A stretch of DNA of 64,000 bases from DASRSS01 sp035765515 (GCA_035765515.1 DASTXN010000045.1:1-64000), one strand, 5' to 3'. Shown: positions 40,610-50,306, numbered from the stretch's first letter. Numbers and translations are program-made. Notes: generated from the letters alone by a model not told the origin.

Positions 40610-43600
40610 GTGACCAGATCGGCAGCACCCGGCTACCGGCTCGTCCGCCGGCCCGCGGCATCGCGGCCGGTGACCGTGCCGGTGCTGGACGCTGCCCAGC
40701 GCCGCGTCGTCGACCACACCCGCGGTCCGCTGCTGGTCCTCGCCGGGCCGGGCACCGGCAAGACCACCACGCTGGTCGAGGCCGCCGTCGCCCGCGTGGC
40801 CGCCGGGGTCCCGGTCGAGCAGTTGCTGATGCTCACGTTCTCGCGGCGGGCCGCGGGCGAGCTGCGCGACCGCGTCACGGCACGCCTCGGCGGCACGGTG
40901 CGCGAACCGATCGCCCGCACGCTGCACTCGTACGCGTTCGGGGTGCTGCGCATGGCCGCCGTCCGCAGCGAGCTGCCCGCGCCGCGATTGCTGGCCGGCC
41001 CGGAGCAGGATGTCGTGCTGCGCACCCTGGTTGCCGGCAGCGCGCCGGAGCGCTGGCCGGCCGAGCTCCGCCCCGCGCTGGCGACCCGCGCGTTCGCGGG
41101 GGAGCTGCGCGACCTGCTGATGCGTGCGGTCGAGCGCGGCCTGGACGGACCCGCGCTGAGCGAGCTCGGCCGGCGCCACAGCCGTCCGGACTGGATCGCC
41201 GCCGGCGACCTGCTGCGCGAGTACCAGGACGTCACCGTGCTGCAGGACCCTGGCGGCTACGACCCGGCCGAGCTGGTCCGGTCCGCGACGAACGCGTTGC
41301 GCGACGACCCCGAGCTGCTGGCCGCCGAACGGGCAGCCCGGCGGCGGATCTTCGTGGACGAGTACCAGGACACCGACCCGGCGCAGCTGGAGCTGTTGCA
41401 GCTGCTGGCCGACGGCGCCGACGAACTGGTCCTGGTGGGCGACCCCGACCAGTCGATCTACGCGTTCCGCGGCGCCGACGAGACCGCGATCCGCGACGCC
41501 GGCCGCTATTTCGGTCAAGGGGACATCGAGACCGTCGCGCTGACCACGTGCCGGCGCAGCGGCGCGGCGCTGCTGGCCGCCTCGCGGCGGGTCGCGCTGA
41601 ACCTGCCCGGCCCGGCGGCGCAGCGCGCGCTCGTCGCGGCCGACCAACTGCCTCCTGGCGACGTCGAGGTCGCGCTGTTCCGCTCGCCCAGCGAGGAGGC
41701 CGCGCACCTGGCCGCCGTGCTGCGCCGCGCCCACCTGGAAGGCACCCGCTGGTCGCGGATGGCCGTCCTCGTCCGGTCCACCGGCAACGCCCTCGGCACC
41801 CTGCGCCGTGCGATGACGACGGCGGGCGTTCCGGTGAGCGTCCGCGGCGAGGACCTGCCGCTCGCCGAGCAGCCGACGGTCGCGCTGCTGCTGGACGTGC
41901 TGGCCCTGGTACTGCATCCGGACCGGCTCGACGAGGACGCCGCCGAGCGGCTGCTGCAGGGACCGATCGGCGGCGCGGACGTCGTGTTCCTGCGCCGCCT
42001 GCGCCGGGCGCTGCGCCAGCTGTTCGGCCCGGACGCCGCGCTCGCGCCCGCGCTGCTGGACGGCGCGGGCGCCGCGGTGCTGCCCGAGCACGTGCGCGGT
42101 CCCGTCGCGCGGATCGCCGAGGTGCTGGCCGCCGGGCAGGCGGCGGTCACCGCGTCCGGTTCGCCGGAGGACGTGCTGTGGGCCATCTGGTCGGCCTCCG
42201 GGCTCGGCGCCCGCTGGGAACGGGCATCGCGCGCGGGCGGAAGCGCGGGTGCCGCGGCGGACCGCGACCTGGACGCCGCGGTCGCGCTGTTCGACGCCGC
42301 TGCGCGCTACACCGACCGGCTGCCCGGCGCGTCCGTCGAAGGCTTCGCCGAGCACGTCCGCGCCCAGCAGATCCCCGGCGACGGCACCGGCCCGCGCGGT
42401 ATCGAGGGCGAGGCGGTCTCGATCCTGACCGCGCACGCGAGCAAGGGGTTGGAGTGGGACCTGGTGTGCGTGGCCGGGGTGCAGGAGGGCAGCTGGCCGG
42501 ACCTGCGCCGGCGCGGTTCGCTGCTCGGCTCCGAGCAGCTGGTGGACGTGCTCGCCGGCCGTGACCCGGCCACCCTGTCGACGGTCGCACCACAGCTGGC
42601 CGAGGAGCGCCGGCTGTTCTACGTGGCCGTCACCCGCGCGCGGCGCCGGTTGGTCGTCACCGCCGTGTCCGGTGAGGAGGAGCAGCCGTCGCGGTTCCTG
42701 GACGAGCTCGACCCCGTGGACTCCGACCGCCCGCTCACCACCCCGGCGCGCGGCGTGCACCTGGCGGCCCTGGTCGCGGAGCTGCGGTCGGTCGTCACCG
42801 ATCCGGCAGCGGCGCCGGACGACCGCGACGCCGCGGCCGCCCAGCTGGCCCGGCTCGCCGCATCCGGCGTACCCGGCGCCGATCCGGACGGCTGGTGGGG
42901 GCTGCTGCCGCTGTCCGACGACGGCCCGGTCGCCGACCCGGAGCGTCCCGTCCCGGTCAGCCCGTCGCGCATCGAGTCGTTCCTGAACTGCGAGGTGCGC
43001 GCGCTGCTCGCCGACCTCGGCGTGCGCGCCGGTCAGCAGCTGTCCGCGTCGCTCGGCACGCTGGTGCACGACATCGCCGCCGACGCCCCCGCGGACGCCG
43101 ACCTGCCCACGCTGGAGCGGATGCTCGACGAGCGCTGGTCGGCACTTCAGTTCGGCGCGCCGTGGTTCGCCGAGCACGAGCGGGTCCGCGCCGGTGCGAT
43201 GCTGGCCAGGCTGGCCGGCTGGCTGCGTGACAGCCGCGCCGGGCTCGAGCTGGTCGCGGTCGAGAAGCCCTTCGCCGTCGAGATCGGCGACGCCCGGCTG
43301 ACCGGCCGCGTCGACCGGCTCGAACGCGACACCGAGGGCCGCCTGGTGGTGATCGACCTCAAGACCGGCAAGAGCAAGCCGAGGGACGCGGACCTGCCGA
43401 CCAACCCGCAGCTCGGGGCGTACCAGCTGGCGGTCGAGCACGGCGCCTTCGCTGAGGACGGGGAGCGGTCCGGCGGCGCGATGCTGGTCCAGCTGGCCAA
43501 GGGCGCACAGGCGGTCGAGCAGCGCCAGGATCCGCTCGTGGATGCGGAGAACCCGGGCTGGATCGCCGACGAGGTCGCCGGGGTCGCGGCCAAGCTGCGC

Positions 43601-43702
43601 GGCAGCACGTTCACGGCCACCGTCTCCGCGTCGCTGTGCCGGATGTGCGACGTCAAGGCCAGCTGCCCCGTCCAGCCCGAGGGCCGGCAGGTAACGCAAT
43701 GA
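40610..43702 (+). CDS. adnA: AdnA-like helicase-nuclease subunit (UvrD/Rep fold + PD-(D/E)XK)
   Basis: 1030 aa from GTG 40610. Superfamily 1 helicase with Walker A LAGPGTGKTTT, IFVDEYQDTDPAQ (motif II), DPDQSIYAFRGAD (motif III) and VTRARRRLVVT (motif VI). The C-terminal nuclease has GRVDRLERD and D916-x-K918 (VVIDLKTGKSK). A Cys near 794 (FLNCEVRALL) and C1010, C1013 and C1019 (CRMCDVKASC) form the Fe-S staple known from AddB/AdnA nucleases. With AdnB it would resect double-strand DNA ends. The first-gene position and length (mycobacterial AdnA is about 1045 aa) suggest AdnA; the motor motifs look intact here. ATGA overlap with adnB. Confidence 0.9.
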   Translation: MTRSAAPGYRLVRRPAASRPVTVPVLDAAQRRVVDHTRGPLLVLAGPGTGKTTTLVEAAVARVAAGVPVEQLLMLTFSRRAAGELRDRVTARLGGTVREPIARTLHSYAFGVLRMAAVRSELPAPRLLAGPEQDVVLRTLVAGSAPERWPAELRPALATRAFAGELRDLLMRAVERGLDGPALSELGRRHSRPDWIAAGDLLREYQDVTVLQDPGGYDPAELVRSATNALRDDPELLAAERAARRRIFVDEYQDTDPAQLELLQLLADGADELVLVGDPDQSIYAFRGADETAIRDAGRYFGQGDIETVALTTCRRSGAALLAASRRVALNLPGPAAQRALVAADQLPPGDVEVALFRSPSEEAAHLAAVLRRAHLEGTRWSRMAVLVRSTGNALGTLRRAMTTAGVPVSVRGEDLPLAEQPTVALLLDVLALVLHPDRLDEDAAERLLQGPIGGADVVFLRRLRRALRQLFGPDAALAPALLDGAGAAVLPEHVRGPVARIAEVLAAGQAAVTASGSPEDVLWAIWSASGLGARWERASRAGGSAGAAADRDLDAAVALFDAAARYTDRLPGASVEGFAEHVRAQQIPGDGTGPRGIEGEAVSILTAHASKGLEWDLVCVAGVQEGSWPDLRRRGSLLGSEQLVDVLAGRDPATLSTVAPQLAEERRLFYVAVTRARRRLVVTAVSGEEEQPSRFLDELDPVDSDRPLTTPARGVHLAALVAELRSVVTDPAAAPDDRDAAAAQLARLAASGVPGADPDGWWGLLPLSDDGPVADPERPVPVSPSRIESFLNCEVRALLADLGVRAGQQLSASLGTLVHDIAADAPADADLPTLERMLDERWSALQFGAPWFAEHERVRAGAMLARLAGWLRDSRAGLELVAVEKPFAVEIGDARLTGRVDRLERDTEGRLVVIDLKTGKSKPRDADLPTNPQLGAYQLAVEHGAFAEDGERSGGAMLVQLAKGAQAVEQRQDPLVDAENPGWIADEVAGVAAKLRGSTFTATVSASLCRMCDVKASCPVQPEGRQVTQ

Positions 43703-46700
43703 GCGCATTGATCTCTGCCGCCGAGCTCAGCCGGCGGCTCGGCCTGCACGAGCCGACCGCCGAACAGGCGGCCGTCATCGAGGCGCCGCTGGAGCCTGCG
43801 GTCGTCATCGCCGGTGCCGGCTCGGGCAAGACCGAGACGATGGCCACGCGCGTGGTGTGGCTCGTCGCGAACCGGCTGGTCGAGCCGGAGGCCGTGCTCG
43901 GCCTGACCTTCACCCGCAAGGCCGCGTCGGAGCTGGGCCGGCGCATCCGCCGGCGGCTCGGGCAGTGGCGGTACGTCCTCGAGCGGGATACCCCGGAGGA
44001 CGTGGAGCTGCTGGCCCGGCTGCGCGCCGGCGAGCCCACCGTCTCGACCTACGCCGCCTACGCCGGGCGGCTGGTCGGCGAACAGGCACTGCGGCTCGGG
44101 GCCGAACCGGACGCCCGGCTGCTGTCGCCCGCGCAGTGTTGGCAGCTGGCCGACACGGCGGTGCGCACGCATCGCGGCTCGCTGCCGGCGGACATCGGCA
44201 CGCCCGGATCGGTCGTGAACTGGGTGCTGGCGATGGCCGGTCAGTTCGCCGACCACCTCGTCACGCCGGCGCAGGTGGACGAGTTCTGCACCGCCGCGCT
44301 GGCCACCGTCGAGACGATCCTCGCCGCAGGCAAGCGCACCAAGACCGGAGCGGTGGCCGAATTCGGCACCGCGCTGCGGCACCGGCAGGCGCTGGTCGCC
44401 CTGGTCGAGAAGTACGCCGCAGCCAAGGCGGCCCTGCCGGCGGTGGACTTCGGCGACCAGATGGCACTCGCCGCGCGGCTCGCGGGGCTGGACGAGGTTC
44501 GCGCCGCCGAGCGGGACCGCTACCGTGCGGTGCTGCTGGACGAGTACCAGGACACCGGGCACGCCCAGGTCGAACTCCTGCACGGGCTGTTCGGGGCGGG
44601 CCACCCGGTGACGGCCGTCGGCGACCCGTTCCAGTCGATCTATGGCTGGCGCGGCGCGAGCGCCGGGAACATCGAGGCGTTCGACCGGCGCTTCCTGCGA
44701 GCGGACGGCACACCCGCCACCGTCCACCCGCTCGCGACCAGCTTCCGCAACGACGCGGCCATCCTCGAGGCCGCCAATGCCGTCGCCGCCGAATTGCACA
44801 CCGGCCCGAGCACCGTGCGGCTGCGGGCGCGTCCCGGCGCGGGCGCGGGCATCGTCGAGGTCACCCGCACCGAGACGCATGAGGACGAGGCCCGCTGGGT
44901 CGCCGAGCGCATGCGCAAGCACTGGGACGCGCTGCCGCCGACCGGGCGCACCGCCGCGGTGTTGGTGCGCCGGCGCAGCCAGATCCCGATCCTGGCCGAC
45001 GCGCTGCAGGATGCCGGCATGCCGGTCGAGATCGTGGGTCTGGGCGGGCTGCTGACCACGCCCGAGGTCTCGGACGTGGTGGCCACCCTGCGCGTGCTGG
45101 CCGACCACCGGGCCGCGCCGTCGCTGGCCCGGCTGCTGCTGGGCGCGCGCTGGCGCATCGGCCCGCGCGACCTGGCCGCCCTGCGCAACCGCGCCCGCTG
45201 GCTGGGCCGCGGCCCGGACGGTGCGGCCGGTGACAGTGCCGCGGTTGTCGCTGCCACGCCCAGCGAGGACGACGAGTTCACCTTGGTCGAGGCGCTGGAC
45301 GATCTCGGCCCGGCCGGGCAGTACTCGTCCGCCGGCCACGCGCGGATGGCAGCGCTGGCAGCGGAGTTGAAGCGGCTGCGGCGCCGCGTCGGCACTCCGC
45401 TGCCCGAGCTGATCGCCGAGGTCGAGCGCCTCAGCGGTGTCGACGTCGAGGTGGGCTCGCGCGCGGACGGGGTGGGCCGCGTCCACCTGGACCGGTTCCT
45501 GGACGAGGCGTCGCGGTTCGCCGCCGAGGCCGCCGACGCCCGGGGCGGCACGCTCACCGCGTTCCTCGCCTACCTGGACGCCGCCGAGCAGGAGGAGAAC
45601 GGGCTCGAGGCCGGCGAGGTCGCCGTCGAGTCCGACCGCGTGCAGATTCTCACCGTGCACGGCGCGAAGGGTCTGGAGTGGGACATCGTCGCGGTGCCGG
45701 GACTGGTGTCCAGCAGCTTCCCGGCCGATCCGCGCAGCGTGAACTGGGCCAAGGCGCGACACGAACTCCCGACCCCGCTGCGCGGTGACCGCGACGACCT
45801 GCCCGACCTGCAACTCGCCGCGGCCGCGGATCCCAAGCAGCTCAAGCAGTTGCTGGACGCGCACGACGACGAGCTCAAGCAACGGCACGCGCGCGAGGAA
45901 CGCCGGCTCGCCTACGTCGCGCTCACCCGCGCGCGTTCGGTGCTGCTCGCCTCGGCGTACGTCTGGGACACCAGCGTGCGGCCACGCGAGGTCTCGCCGT
46001 TCCTGCTGGAGGTGCGCGAGCTGTGCCCCGGGGACGACTGGTTCGAGCCCGCGCCGGATGCCACCAACCCGGTGACCGCACAGGTGCGCACCGGCGTCTG
46101 GCCGGCGGACCCGCTCGGCGGTCCCGGCGGCGTCGCGGCCGGGCGCCGAGCCGCGGTGGAGGCCGGTGCCGCCCTCGTGCGCGCGGCGGCTGCGGCCGCC
46201 GAGGACGAGCAGTTCCTGCTGCCCCCGGCCGTCCTTGCCGGCGGCCGCGCAGCGGAGTGGGCGCGTGACGTCGACCTGCTGCTCGCCGAGCGCGCTGCGA
46301 CGCGCACAGGCGAGACGATCGACGTGCCGATGCCCGAGCAGCTCTCGGTCTCGCAGCTGGTCGAGCTGGAGCGCGATCCGGCCGAGCTGGCGCGACGGAT
46401 CCGCCGCCCGGTGCCGGCCCGTCCGGCACCACTGGCCCGGCGCGGCACCCGGTTCCACAGCTGGCTGGAGCAACGCTGGCAGGCCCAGCCGCTGCTCGAC
46501 CTGGACGAGTTGCCGGGCGCGGCAGACGCGGGCGCGGACGACCGCGACTTCGAGGCGCTGCGGGCCGCATTCGAGGCGAGTGTCTGGGCCGACCGGCGCC
46601 CGGCCGAGGTCGAGGTGCCGTTCGAGATGGCGTTCGGCAGGACGGTGGTGCGCGGCCGGATGGATGCGGTCTTCGGCAGCGCCGCCGAGGGATGGCTCGT

Positions 46701-46923
46701 GGTCGACTGGAAGACCGGGGCCAAGCCGACCGGCGCCGCGGCACGGGCGGCCGCGATCCAGCTCGCCGCTTACCGGCTGGCCTGGGCGCGGCTGGCCGGC
46801 ATCCCGGACGATCAGCTGCACCGCGTCCGGGCCGCGTTCCACTACGTGCGCAGCAACGAGACCGTCGAACCGGTCGCGTTGCTCGACGCCGCCGGCCTGC
46901 GCGATCTGATCGGCACCGGGTAG
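43699..46923 (+). CDS. adnB: AdnB-like helicase-nuclease subunit (UvrD/Rep fold + PD-(D/E)XK)
   Basis: 1074 aa, starting in the adnA stop (ATGA). Walker A IAGAGSGKTETM (K44), motif Ia LTFTRKAASELG, Walker B LLDEYQDTGHAQVELL (D281-E282), DPFQSIYGWRGAS, QILTVHGAKGLEWDIV (motif V) and VALTRARSVLL (motif VI). The C-terminal nuclease has VRGRMDAVFG and D1003-x-K1005 (VVDWKTGAKP). AdnB provides the main motor in mycobacteria. Together with adnA this is the actinobacterial counterpart of RecBCD/AddAB; the same strand and coupling leave little doubt. No Chi-recognition features can be read. Confidence 0.92.
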   Translation: MSALISAAELSRRLGLHEPTAEQAAVIEAPLEPAVVIAGAGSGKTETMATRVVWLVANRLVEPEAVLGLTFTRKAASELGRRIRRRLGQWRYVLERDTPEDVELLARLRAGEPTVSTYAAYAGRLVGEQALRLGAEPDARLLSPAQCWQLADTAVRTHRGSLPADIGTPGSVVNWVLAMAGQFADHLVTPAQVDEFCTAALATVETILAAGKRTKTGAVAEFGTALRHRQALVALVEKYAAAKAALPAVDFGDQMALAARLAGLDEVRAAERDRYRAVLLDEYQDTGHAQVELLHGLFGAGHPVTAVGDPFQSIYGWRGASAGNIEAFDRRFLRADGTPATVHPLATSFRNDAAILEAANAVAAELHTGPSTVRLRARPGAGAGIVEVTRTETHEDEARWVAERMRKHWDALPPTGRTAAVLVRRRSQIPILADALQDAGMPVEIVGLGGLLTTPEVSDVVATLRVLADHRAAPSLARLLLGARWRIGPRDLAALRNRARWLGRGPDGAAGDSAAVVAATPSEDDEFTLVEALDDLGPAGQYSSAGHARMAALAAELKRLRRRVGTPLPELIAEVERLSGVDVEVGSRADGVGRVHLDRFLDEASRFAAEAADARGGTLTAFLAYLDAAEQEENGLEAGEVAVESDRVQILTVHGAKGLEWDIVAVPGLVSSSFPADPRSVNWAKARHELPTPLRGDRDDLPDLQLAAAADPKQLKQLLDAHDDELKQRHAREERRLAYVALTRARSVLLASAYVWDTSVRPREVSPFLLEVRELCPGDDWFEPAPDATNPVTAQVRTGVWPADPLGGPGGVAAGRRAAVEAGAALVRAAAAAAEDEQFLLPPAVLAGGRAAEWARDVDLLLAERAATRTGETIDVPMPEQLSVSQLVELERDPAELARRIRRPVPARPAPLARRGTRFHSWLEQRWQAQPLLDLDELPGAADAGADDRDFEALRAAFEASVWADRRPAEVEVPFEMAFGRTVVRGRMDAVFGSAAEGWLVVDWKTGAKPTGAAARAAAIQLAAYRLAWARLAGIPDDQLHRVRAAFHYVRSNETVEPVALLDAAGLRDLIGTG

Positions 46924-46944
46924 CCGACCGGCGTCGGTTGTCGG

Positions 46945-46960
46945 GGTGGATGAATCCACC
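46945..46960. promoter_or_regulatory. 16-bp dyad GGTGGAT-GA-ATCCACC upstream of the peptide island
   Basis: Perfect 7-bp arms around GA in the 95-bp gap between adnB and the first hydrolase gene of the peptide island. It is about 60 bp ahead of the ATG at 47019, a position fitting an operator. No regulator gene lies next to it; the PucR-type gene at the right edge of the island is the nearest candidate. Confidence 0.4.
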
Positions 46961-47018
46961 GAGCAGGCTCGTCGGACACGACGAACATGCCGCGCGGCAG
47001 CCGCCCTACGGTGGCCGC

Positions 47019-48410
47019 ATGTCGAAGCTGAGTGAGATCCACAGTTGGCTGGTCGACCGGTTGCCGGAGCTGCTGGCCGAACACAAGGTGCCGGCGGCAG
47101 GTGTCGCCGTCTACGCGGGTGGCGAGGTGATCGACCACGCCGCCGGCCTGTTGAGCAAGGCGACCGGGGTCGAGGCGACCGTCGACTCGCTGTTCCAGAT
47201 CGGGTCGATCACCAAGACCTGGACGGCGACGCTGGTGATGCAGCTGGTCGACGAGGGCGACGTCGACCTCGACCGTCCGGTCCGCGATTACGTGCCGGAG
47301 CTGGTGCTCGAAGACGAGGCCGCCGCCGCGGCGATGACCGTGCGGCAGCTGCTGAGCCACACCGCCGGCTTCGAGGGGGACATCTTCACCGACACCGGCA
47401 GGGGCGACGACTGCGTCGAGAAGTACGTCGCCACACTCGGTGACGTGCCGCAGCTGTTCGAGCCGGGCACGATGTTCTCCTACAACAACGCCGGGTTCTG
47501 CGTGCTCGGCCGGCTGATCGAGAAGCGACGCGGCAAGCCGTTCGACGACTGCGTGCGCGATCACCTGTTCGCGCCGCTCGGTCTCACGCATGCCGCCACC
47601 GGGCCGTACGAGGCGATCCTGTACCGCGCAGCCGTCGGACACATGGCGCTCGAACCGGACGCGGATCCGCAGCCCGCGCCGGTGTGGGCGCTGGCACGCT
47701 CGAACGCCCCGGCCGGTTCGACGCTGGCGATGCGCCCGCGCGACCTGGTGGCGTTCGCGCAGATGCACCTGGCCGGCGGCACCGCTCACGACGGCACGAG
47801 CGTGCTGAGCCCGGCCGCGGTCAAGGCCATGCAGGAGCGTCAGGTCGAGCTGCCCTACCTCGGCGTCATGGGCGACGCGTGGGGACTCGGCTGGGAGCTG
47901 TTCGACTGGCCGGGTGGCCCGGTGTTCGGCCACGACGGCTCGACGATCGGGCAGAACGCGTTCCTGCGCATCGTCCCCGGCCGCGACGTCGCGATCGCGC
48001 TGTGCACCAACGGCGGCGGCGCGCTGGATGTGTACCACGAGATCTTCGCGCACGTCCTGTCCGAGCTGGCCGGCGTCGAGGTACCGGCGCACCCGACGCC
48101 GCCCGCGGAGCCCGCGCGCATCGACGCCACCCGCTACCTCGGCACCTACTCGTCCCGGCTGGTCGACAACGTCGTCTCGCAGGACGAGGACGGCCGCGTC
48201 TGGCTCGACCAGACTCCGAAGGGCTTGGCCGCCGAGCTCGGCATGACGCCCAGTCGCATCGAACTGGTCGCGCTGGCGGGCGACACCCTGATCGCCGCGG
48301 AGCCCGAGCACGGGCTGCACATGCCGCACGCGTTCGTCGGCGACGACGGCGCCGGGCACGCGCTGTTCCTGCACACCGGCCGCGCCGACCGGAGGGTCGA
48401 CGCGGGATGA
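47019..48410 (+). CDS. Class C beta-lactamase-fold serine hydrolase (S12 family), copy 1
   Basis: 463 aa from ATG 47019. Active-site motifs: S63-x-x-K66 (QIGSITKTW), Y155-N156-N157 (FSYNNAG), and H305-D306-G307 (GHDGSTIGQ) where penicillin-binding proteins have KTG. S12 members hydrolyse D-amino acid peptides, esters or amides; a histidine in place of the KTG lysine is known in D-aminopeptidases and esterases of this family. A ~100-residue C-terminal domain follows (RYLGTYSSRLVDNVVS...). No signal peptide, so cytoplasmic. It shares about the same domain as residues ~670-1125 of the fusion at 55830 and the gene at 62426. It precedes a peptide-binding lipoprotein by 139 bp. Confidence 0.88.
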   Translation: MSKLSEIHSWLVDRLPELLAEHKVPAAGVAVYAGGEVIDHAAGLLSKATGVEATVDSLFQIGSITKTWTATLVMQLVDEGDVDLDRPVRDYVPELVLEDEAAAAAMTVRQLLSHTAGFEGDIFTDTGRGDDCVEKYVATLGDVPQLFEPGTMFSYNNAGFCVLGRLIEKRRGKPFDDCVRDHLFAPLGLTHAATGPYEAILYRAAVGHMALEPDADPQPAPVWALARSNAPAGSTLAMRPRDLVAFAQMHLAGGTAHDGTSVLSPAAVKAMQERQVELPYLGVMGDAWGLGWELFDWPGGPVFGHDGSTIGQNAFLRIVPGRDVAIALCTNGGGALDVYHEIFAHVLSELAGVEVPAHPTPPAEPARIDATRYLGTYSSRLVDNVVSQDEDGRVWLDQTPKGLAAELGMTPSRIELVALAGDTLIAAEPEHGLHMPHAFVGDDGAGHALFLHTGRADRRVDAG

Positions 48411-48426
48411 GCTCCGAGCGGCGGAT

Positions 48427-48468
48427 TCACGGCGCCTGATGTCGGTGCCGCGGACGAATCACGGCGCC
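48427..48468. repeat. Two 10-bp direct repeats TCACGGCGCC
   Basis: TCACGGCGCC at 48427-48436 and 48459-48468, 32 bp apart (three helical turns), in the 139-bp gap before the peptide-binding lipoprotein gene. The spacing on the same face of the helix would suit a regulator; chance is also possible in GC-rich DNA. Confidence 0.3.
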
Positions 48469-48549
48469 ATACCTGGTGCGGTCGGACAACGACACAGCGG
48501 GCGCCGACCGGCAAGGTACGCCCCACGGATCCGCAACTGGAGGCCACAG

Positions 48550-50163
48550 ATGAAGACTGCCCTGACCCTGGCAACAGTCGGCGCGCTCGCGCTGTCGCTG
48601 GCCGCCTGTTCGTCCGGCTCGGGCTCGTCCGGCGGCTCGAACTCGAGCTCGGGCGCGCAGAAGTATGCGAACGGCAAGACGTTCACGATGGCGATCGCCT
48701 CGGACCCCGGCACGCTCGACCCGCAACTGAGCGTGATCAACGTGGCGGTGCAGCTGGACCGTTTCCTGTACGACACGCTGGTGCAGATCGACAGCAAGGG
48801 GCAGGAGCAGCCGCGGCTGGCCGCGAAGTGGTCCGGCAACACCACGAACGCGAGCTTCACGCTGCGCAAGGGCATCACCTGCTCGGACGGCAGCCCGCTG
48901 ACCGCGACCGACGTCGCGAAGAACATCAACTTCGTCGCCGATCCCGCGAACAAGTCCCCGTTCCTCGGCGTGCTCGTCCAGCCGGGCGCCAAGGCGAGCG
49001 CGGACGACACCACCGGAACAGTCACCGTCGAGTCCAAGGCCCCGGACCCGTTCCTCACCCGCGACCTGGGCAGCCTGGACATCGTCTGCGCCAAGGGCAT
49101 GGCCGACCGGAGCAGCCTCAAGCAGGGCGCAGACGGCACCGGACCGTACACGCTGACCGACGTCGTGCCGGACGATCACTACACGCTCACCAAGCGCGCG
49201 GGCTACAACTGGGGACCGGGCAACTTCTCCCCGAGCCAGCCGGGCATGCCCGCGAAGGTCGTCATGAAGGTCGTCTCCAACGAGTCGACGGCGGCGAACC
49301 TGATGCTCTCCGGCCAGGTCAACGCCACCCAGATCGTCGGCGCTGACCGGCAGCGACTGTCGAACAAGAGCGGCGTGAGCGAACTCGACTTCCTTGCGCC
49401 GCTGGGTGAGATCTGGTTCAACCAGAAGGCCGGCGAGCCGACCGCGGACGACGCCGTCCGTAAGGCGCTGGTGCAGGCGCTCGACCTCAAGCAGCTCGGG
49501 CAGGTCACGACCGGCGGCACCGGCAAGCCCGCCACCGGCCTGATCGCGACCGGCTCCGGACCCTGCTCCGGTGACTCGGTCACCGGAAGCTTCCCGAGCT
49601 TCGATGTCAACGCTGCGAAGTCGGGCTTGGACGCTGCGGGCTGGAAGGTCGGTGCCGGCGGCGTGCGCACCAACAACGGCAAGAAGCTGTCGATCAACTT
49701 CTACTACCCGACCGGTGTCGGTTCAGGCGTGGAGGCGGCCGCGGAGCTGGTGCAGAAGTCGTGGCAGGCGATCGGTGCGGACGTCTCGCTGAAGGGCATG
49801 ACGGACGCGCAGGCCGGGCAGTACATCGTGGCCGGGCAGAGCAACTGGAACGTGACGCTGCTGCCGCTGACCGTGTCGGTGCCGACGCAACTGGTCGGCT
49901 TCCTGTCCGGTCCCTCCGCGCCGAAGGGCGCCAATTTCGCCAACATCCAGAACAAGCAGTACTCCGCCGCCGTGCAGAAGGCCTCGACCGAGGCGGGAAC
50001 GGCGGGCTGCCCGGACTGGAAGGCCGCCGAGAAGGCGCTCTTCCAGAACGTGGACGTGCTGCCGTACGTGCTGTCCAGCGTCCCGGTCTTCGTGCAGGGC
50101 GCCACTCTGGGCGTCGAGGACGGCACCATCATCAGCCCGACGTCGATCCGGATGTTCGGCTGA
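48550..50163 (+). CDS. Peptide-binding lipoprotein of a Dpp/Opp-type ABC transporter (SBP_bac_5)
   Basis: 537 aa from ATG 48550. Signal peptide with lipobox LSLAACS, lipidation at the Cys (~residue 20), then a Ser/Gly linker. Family 5 binding protein signatures include MAIASDPGTLDPQLSV, RLAAKWSGNTTNASFTLRKG and TATDVAKNINFVADPAN. It would capture short peptides at the cell surface for the transporter genes at 51899-55833. The island has the amidohydrolase on the opposite strand between this gene and the permeases. Ligand may be a D-residue peptide, by context. Confidence 0.93.
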   Translation: MKTALTLATVGALALSLAACSSGSGSSGGSNSSSGAQKYANGKTFTMAIASDPGTLDPQLSVINVAVQLDRFLYDTLVQIDSKGQEQPRLAAKWSGNTTNASFTLRKGITCSDGSPLTATDVAKNINFVADPANKSPFLGVLVQPGAKASADDTTGTVTVESKAPDPFLTRDLGSLDIVCAKGMADRSSLKQGADGTGPYTLTDVVPDDHYTLTKRAGYNWGPGNFSPSQPGMPAKVVMKVVSNESTAANLMLSGQVNATQIVGADRQRLSNKSGVSELDFLAPLGEIWFNQKAGEPTADDAVRKALVQALDLKQLGQVTTGGTGKPATGLIATGSGPCSGDSVTGSFPSFDVNAAKSGLDAAGWKVGAGGVRTNNGKKLSINFYYPTGVGSGVEAAAELVQKSWQAIGADVSLKGMTDAQAGQYIVAGQSNWNVTLLPLTVSVPTQLVGFLSGPSAPKGANFANIQNKQYSAAVQKASTEAGTAGCPDWKAAEKALFQNVDVLPYVLSSVPVFVQGATLGVEDGTIISPTSIRMFG

Positions 50164-50183
50164 TACGGACTCGGCTCCGCTGA

Positions 50184-50231
50184 ATCAACAGCGCGTTGTG
50201 GCTGCCAGGACGGCCACGACGCGCTGTTGAT
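50184..50231. repeat. Long hairpin, ATCAACAGC family (likely also a terminator)
   Basis: Left arm 50184-50202 and right arm 50213-50231 pair over 19 bp with one G-U position, around a 10-nt loop. The left arm matches the hairpin at 18465 in ATCAACAGC-NN-GTTG-N-GGCTGCC. It lies between the convergent ends of the binding-protein and amidohydrolase genes, where it could terminate both. Confidence 0.82.
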
Positions 50232-50306
50232 GTTGGGGAGGTGGCCGCGGCCGCCGGGCCCGGCTGGGGCAGTCAGTTGCGGCCGCCTCAACCGGGCGGC
50301 CGAGGG

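Noticed and set aside
43147..46959. A 1270-aa open frame antisense to adnB
   Set aside because: It runs fully antisense to an intact helicase-nuclease gene with clear motifs; long antisense frames are expected at 70% GC. Its peptide is Arg/Gly/Pro/Gln-rich without domains.
47019..48410. Beta-lactamase antibiotic resistance gene
   Set aside because: SxxK and YxN are present but KTG is replaced by HDG, there is no signal peptide, and the neighbours are peptide uptake genes; a hydrolase of D-peptides or esters is more likely.
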